Origin: Psychrobacter sp. APC 3281
GTDB lineage: Bacteria; Pseudomonadota; Gammaproteobacteria; Pseudomonadales; Moraxellaceae
Direction of reading: 5' to 3'
Assembly (NCBI RefSeq): GCF_030407815.1
Contig: NZ_JASDCS010000011.1
Span: forward strand, 79,239 to 143,238
Length of the DNA: 64,000 nucleotides
Of the stretch, positions 61,834-64,000 are shown piece after piece. The notes under the pieces are model-generated. The model ran no database searches, was not told the DNA's origin, and was given only the letters and a program-made list of their open reading frames with translations. Position numbers and translations under genes: made by a program. The number at the start of each line of letters is the position of its first letter. Within the stretch, counting starts at the first letter, position 1.

Positions 61834-62721
61834 ATGAACTATAAACACGCCTACCACGCTGGTAACTTTGCTGATGTGGTTAAACACATTTTATTGGTAC
61901 AACTGCTTAATCAACTGGGGCAGAAAAACAAACCTTTTTATGTGCTTGACGCTTATGGCGGTCGTGGACTGTATTCACTAAGCAGTGAAGAAGCGCGCAA
62001 AACAGGTGAGGCCAAAGGCGGTATTCAAGCTTTTCTAAAAGCAGATACTGAAAAGGCGCCAGCTGCTGTCAAAGATTATATGGAAGGCATTAAGCAAGCC
62101 AAATTCACTTACGACAATAAAGTCTACCCTGGTTCGCCATGGTGGGTAGCCCATCACGTCGAAAAAACCGCCGCTAAAAAGCCTGATGCTGGCGTGCGTG
62201 CTGAGGCTTTTGAAGCCAAAGCGACTGAATACGATGCGTTGAACTATCAGCTACATAAGTTGCCAATTGGTATCCAGCATCGTGACGCTTTTGAAGGTAT
62301 CACCGCTGTTATTCCACCAAAAGAAAAGCGCGGTTTGATTTTCCTTGATCCCCCTTATGAGCAAGAGCACAAAGACTTTACGCGCCTTATCGACCTATTG
62401 GTCGCGGCTTATAACAAATGGCCACAGGGTACTTATGCGCTTTGGTTCCCAATCAAAAACATCGAAGCCGTAGAGCTCTTCTATAAAAAGCTCAAACGTA
62501 CTGAAATGAGACGTCAGCTGGTTTGTGAGCTAAACATTTATCCTAATGATGTTGCAGTTGGTCTGAACGGTACAGGTCTACTGGTTATCAATCCGCCATG
62601 GCAGTTTGATAACCATGCCCGTGAGATATTACGTTTCTTACAGCCAGTACTAAAAGTAGAAGACGCGCCAAACTTGACGCCTGATAGTGCGACCAATGTG
62701 CGCTGGCTCGTCGGCGAATAG
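61834..62721 (+). CDS. rlmJ: 23S rRNA (adenine-2030-N6)-methyltransferase
   Basis: RlmJ methylates A2030 of 23S rRNA. The 295 residues begin MNYKHAYHAGNFADVVKHIL, the family signature, and have the DPPY catalytic motif at 172-175 in LIFLDPPYEQEHKDF. An insert of about 15 residues precedes the catalytic region compared with E. coli (280 residues). It is 26 bp before pssA. Confidence 0.93.
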   Translation: MNYKHAYHAGNFADVVKHILLVQLLNQLGQKNKPFYVLDAYGGRGLYSLSSEEARKTGEAKGGIQAFLKADTEKAPAAVKDYMEGIKQAKFTYDNKVYPGSPWWVAHHVEKTAAKKPDAGVRAEAFEAKATEYDALNYQLHKLPIGIQHRDAFEGITAVIPPKEKRGLIFLDPPYEQEHKDFTRLIDLLVAAYNKWPQGTYALWFPIKNIEAVELFYKKLKRTEMRRQLVCELNIYPNDVAVGLNGTGLLVINPPWQFDNHAREILRFLQPVLKVEDAPNLTPDSATNVRWLVGE

Positions 62722-62747
62722 CAATAACGGCCAATAAGGATATTAAG

Positions 62748-63662
62748 ATGACGACTCAGCCACCTATCGGCCAGCCGAATAATGCACCTTTGAATAATTC
62801 GTCCTTAAATGACGGCTCGTTGCAAGATAATGCAGCAACTCAGCCGCCGTTTATTGATGAGCACGAATTTAATATTCGCCTAGCGGATAACGACAGCTAT
62901 GATGGTTTGACATTTGAGGTGATTGAAGCTGAAGTAGCCGAAGGTAAGCGAGTGGTTAGTCGCGGCGTCTATTTGGCACCCAATCTGATCACCACTTTAT
63001 CGCTACTGTCAGGCTTTTACTCGATTTTGGCGAGTACCCAAGGCGAGTTCTATAAAGCGGCTTTGGCTATCTTTTTATCCGCTATTCTTGATGGCGCAGA
63101 TGGACGTGTCGCACGTATGCTCAATGCGCAAAGTCCATTCGGTGAGCAATACGACTCTTTAGCAGATATGTTAGCGTTTGGTGTTGCCCCTGCTATTTTG
63201 ATTTATAGCTTTGCTTTAGAGCCTTTGGGTCGTATCGGCATTGGCTGTGCGTTTGTCTTTACCGCTTGTGCTGCTTTTCGCCTTGCACGCTTTAACGTTC
63301 AGGTCGGTATTGTCGATAAAAAGTACTTTGTTGGTTTAGCCAGTCCGCTTGCTGCTATACTGGTGACGTCCGCTGTAATGGTCGCAGTCGATCATAATGA
63401 GTGGATTGGTCAATACGATACAGCCGTCATGCTACTGTTTGCAGCTTGGGTAGTAACTTGTGGTCTACTGATGGTCAGCAATGTCAAATACTATAGCTTT
63501 AAAGAATTTGATAAAAAGAAAGTACCTTTTGTAGTACTTATCATTGGGGTGCTAGTCATGAGCATCGTGCTCTATGATATCCCTGTTGGTATCTTAGCGA
63601 TCGGTATTATCTATGCGTTATCAGGTATCGTGACTACAGTTAAAACGAAAGTGAAAAGCTAA
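62748..63662 (+). CDS. pssA: CDP-diacylglycerol-serine O-phosphatidyltransferase
   Basis: PssA makes phosphatidylserine, precursor of phosphatidylethanolamine. The 304 residues have the CDP-alcohol phosphotransferase motif DG(x)2AR(x)8G(x)3D(x)3D at 118-140 and about seven membrane helices from residue 75 on. It is the integral-membrane (class II) form. A polar N-terminal tail of about 60 residues precedes the first helix. AAGGA lies before the ATG and a terminator follows. Confidence 0.92.
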   Translation: MTTQPPIGQPNNAPLNNSSLNDGSLQDNAATQPPFIDEHEFNIRLADNDSYDGLTFEVIEAEVAEGKRVVSRGVYLAPNLITTLSLLSGFYSILASTQGEFYKAALAIFLSAILDGADGRVARMLNAQSPFGEQYDSLADMLAFGVAPAILIYSFALEPLGRIGIGCAFVFTACAAFRLARFNVQVGIVDKKYFVGLASPLAAILVTSAVMVAVDHNEWIGQYDTAVMLLFAAWVVTCGLLMVSNVKYYSFKEFDKKKVPFVVLIIGVLVMSIVLYDIPVGILAIGIIYALSGIVTTVKTKVKS

Positions 63663-63681
63663 ACTCTGCATTTAGGTTTTA

Positions 63682-63718
63682 TAAAAAGGAACTTACCGTC
63701 AGGTAAGTTCCTTTTTTT
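63682..63718 (+). terminator. intrinsic terminator after pssA
   Basis: GGAACTTACC (63688-63697) and GGTAAGTTCC (63702-63711) form a 10-bp perfect stem with loop GTCA, flanked by As and seven Ts. Confidence 0.93.
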
Positions 63719-63874
63719 ACGCGCTCTATATACTGCTGAAGTACGTCGGCCACTGTAAAAAAGCTAAATCTATAGATATAAAAGACAGTATTTAAAGTTT
63801 GATAGCGATAACAATGGGTTAGGTTAATATGATATCACTGATAGAAAATAACTGAGATTATTTATAGAGTTTCC

Positions 63875-63902
63875 TTGTTTTCTATCTAAAACTCCGTATA
63901 AT
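63875..63902 (+). promoter_or_regulatory. strong promoter, possibly rRNA operon P1
   Basis: TTGTTT (63875-63880) and TATAAT (63897-63902) are 16 nt apart, followed by GCCACCC, a GC-rich start region like that of growth-regulated rRNA promoters. A second TTGACT at 63977-63982 would place a -10 beginning with the TA that ends the window. Confidence 0.55.
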
Positions 63903-64000
63903 GCCACCCAGTCGAAAGGGAAGTGGTTTACTGATTTGAACGATATAAATTGTTTGAATTAAATAGAAAATACTTCTTGACTAAATAAATATAGCGTCTA

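Larger units (their letters stand above)
63663..64000 (+). other. 338-bp spacer after pssA with terminator and strong promoters
   Basis: After the pssA terminator the spacer is AT-rich and holds two promoter candidates in tandem near the window edge. No gene is visible. The pattern suggests the upstream control region of a stable-RNA operon beginning outside the window. Confidence 0.5.

Overview
The window is a stretch of chromosome from a gammaproteobacterium of the family Moraxellaceae, most likely Psychrobacter. This rests on my recognition of the protein sequences and gene order, not on a search. Supporting signs are moderate GC with AT-rich spacers, a three-part pntAA/pntAB/pntB transhydrogenase, a pyrB gene followed by a dihydroorotase-like gene without its metal ligands, and fabD following rpmF directly.

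Layout. 1-9850 holds the end of the S10 operon, the complete spc operon (rplN to rpmJ, with secY) and the alpha operon (rpsM-rpsK-rpsD-rpoA-rplQ). 9900-20090 holds a YciO/Sua5-like protein, EF-P hydroxylase, yceD-rpmF, fabD-fabG-acpP, a Kbp-like LysM protein, queG, the NAD(P)H-hydrate repair enzyme and a DUF4124 protein. 20960-24440 is ilvI-ilvH-ilvC. 24700-30950 has two small membrane proteins, a cold-shock protein, etfBA, an RNA methyltransferase and fbp. 31340-41280 has pyrB-pyrC', a set of membrane proteins, wrbA and a DUF3108 protein. 41600-43820 is groESL behind a heat-shock promoter. 54070-63660 has pntAA-pntAB-pntB, iscX, dapE, rlmJ, pssA and several small proteins. The last 130 bases look like the promoter region of a stable-RNA (probably rRNA) operon beginning just outside the window.

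The unusual part is 43940-53575, between groEL and yaaA. It carries AT-rich cargo: a P-loop ATPase with a TPR partner; an Lrp regulator with an EamA exporter, an aminotransferase and a glutathione transferase; and a two-domain transferase-like protein. The blocks are separated by extra copies of the 3' end of yaaA: a 210-bp copy about 88% identical to the resident gene and still in frame, and a shorter, more decayed copy further out. This is the pattern left by repeated insertion of DNA at the 3' end of yaaA. No integrase is present. The ATPase-TPR pair is the best candidate for an undescribed system, possibly for defence or signalling.

Other structural signals are a perfect 54-bp palindrome between groEL and the ATPase-TPR pair, a dispersed hairpin repeat after etfA and after groEL, and a terminator-like hairpin inside the spc operon. 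The ribosomal, fab, ilv, etf, pyr, gro and pnt genes are ordinary housekeeping operons.
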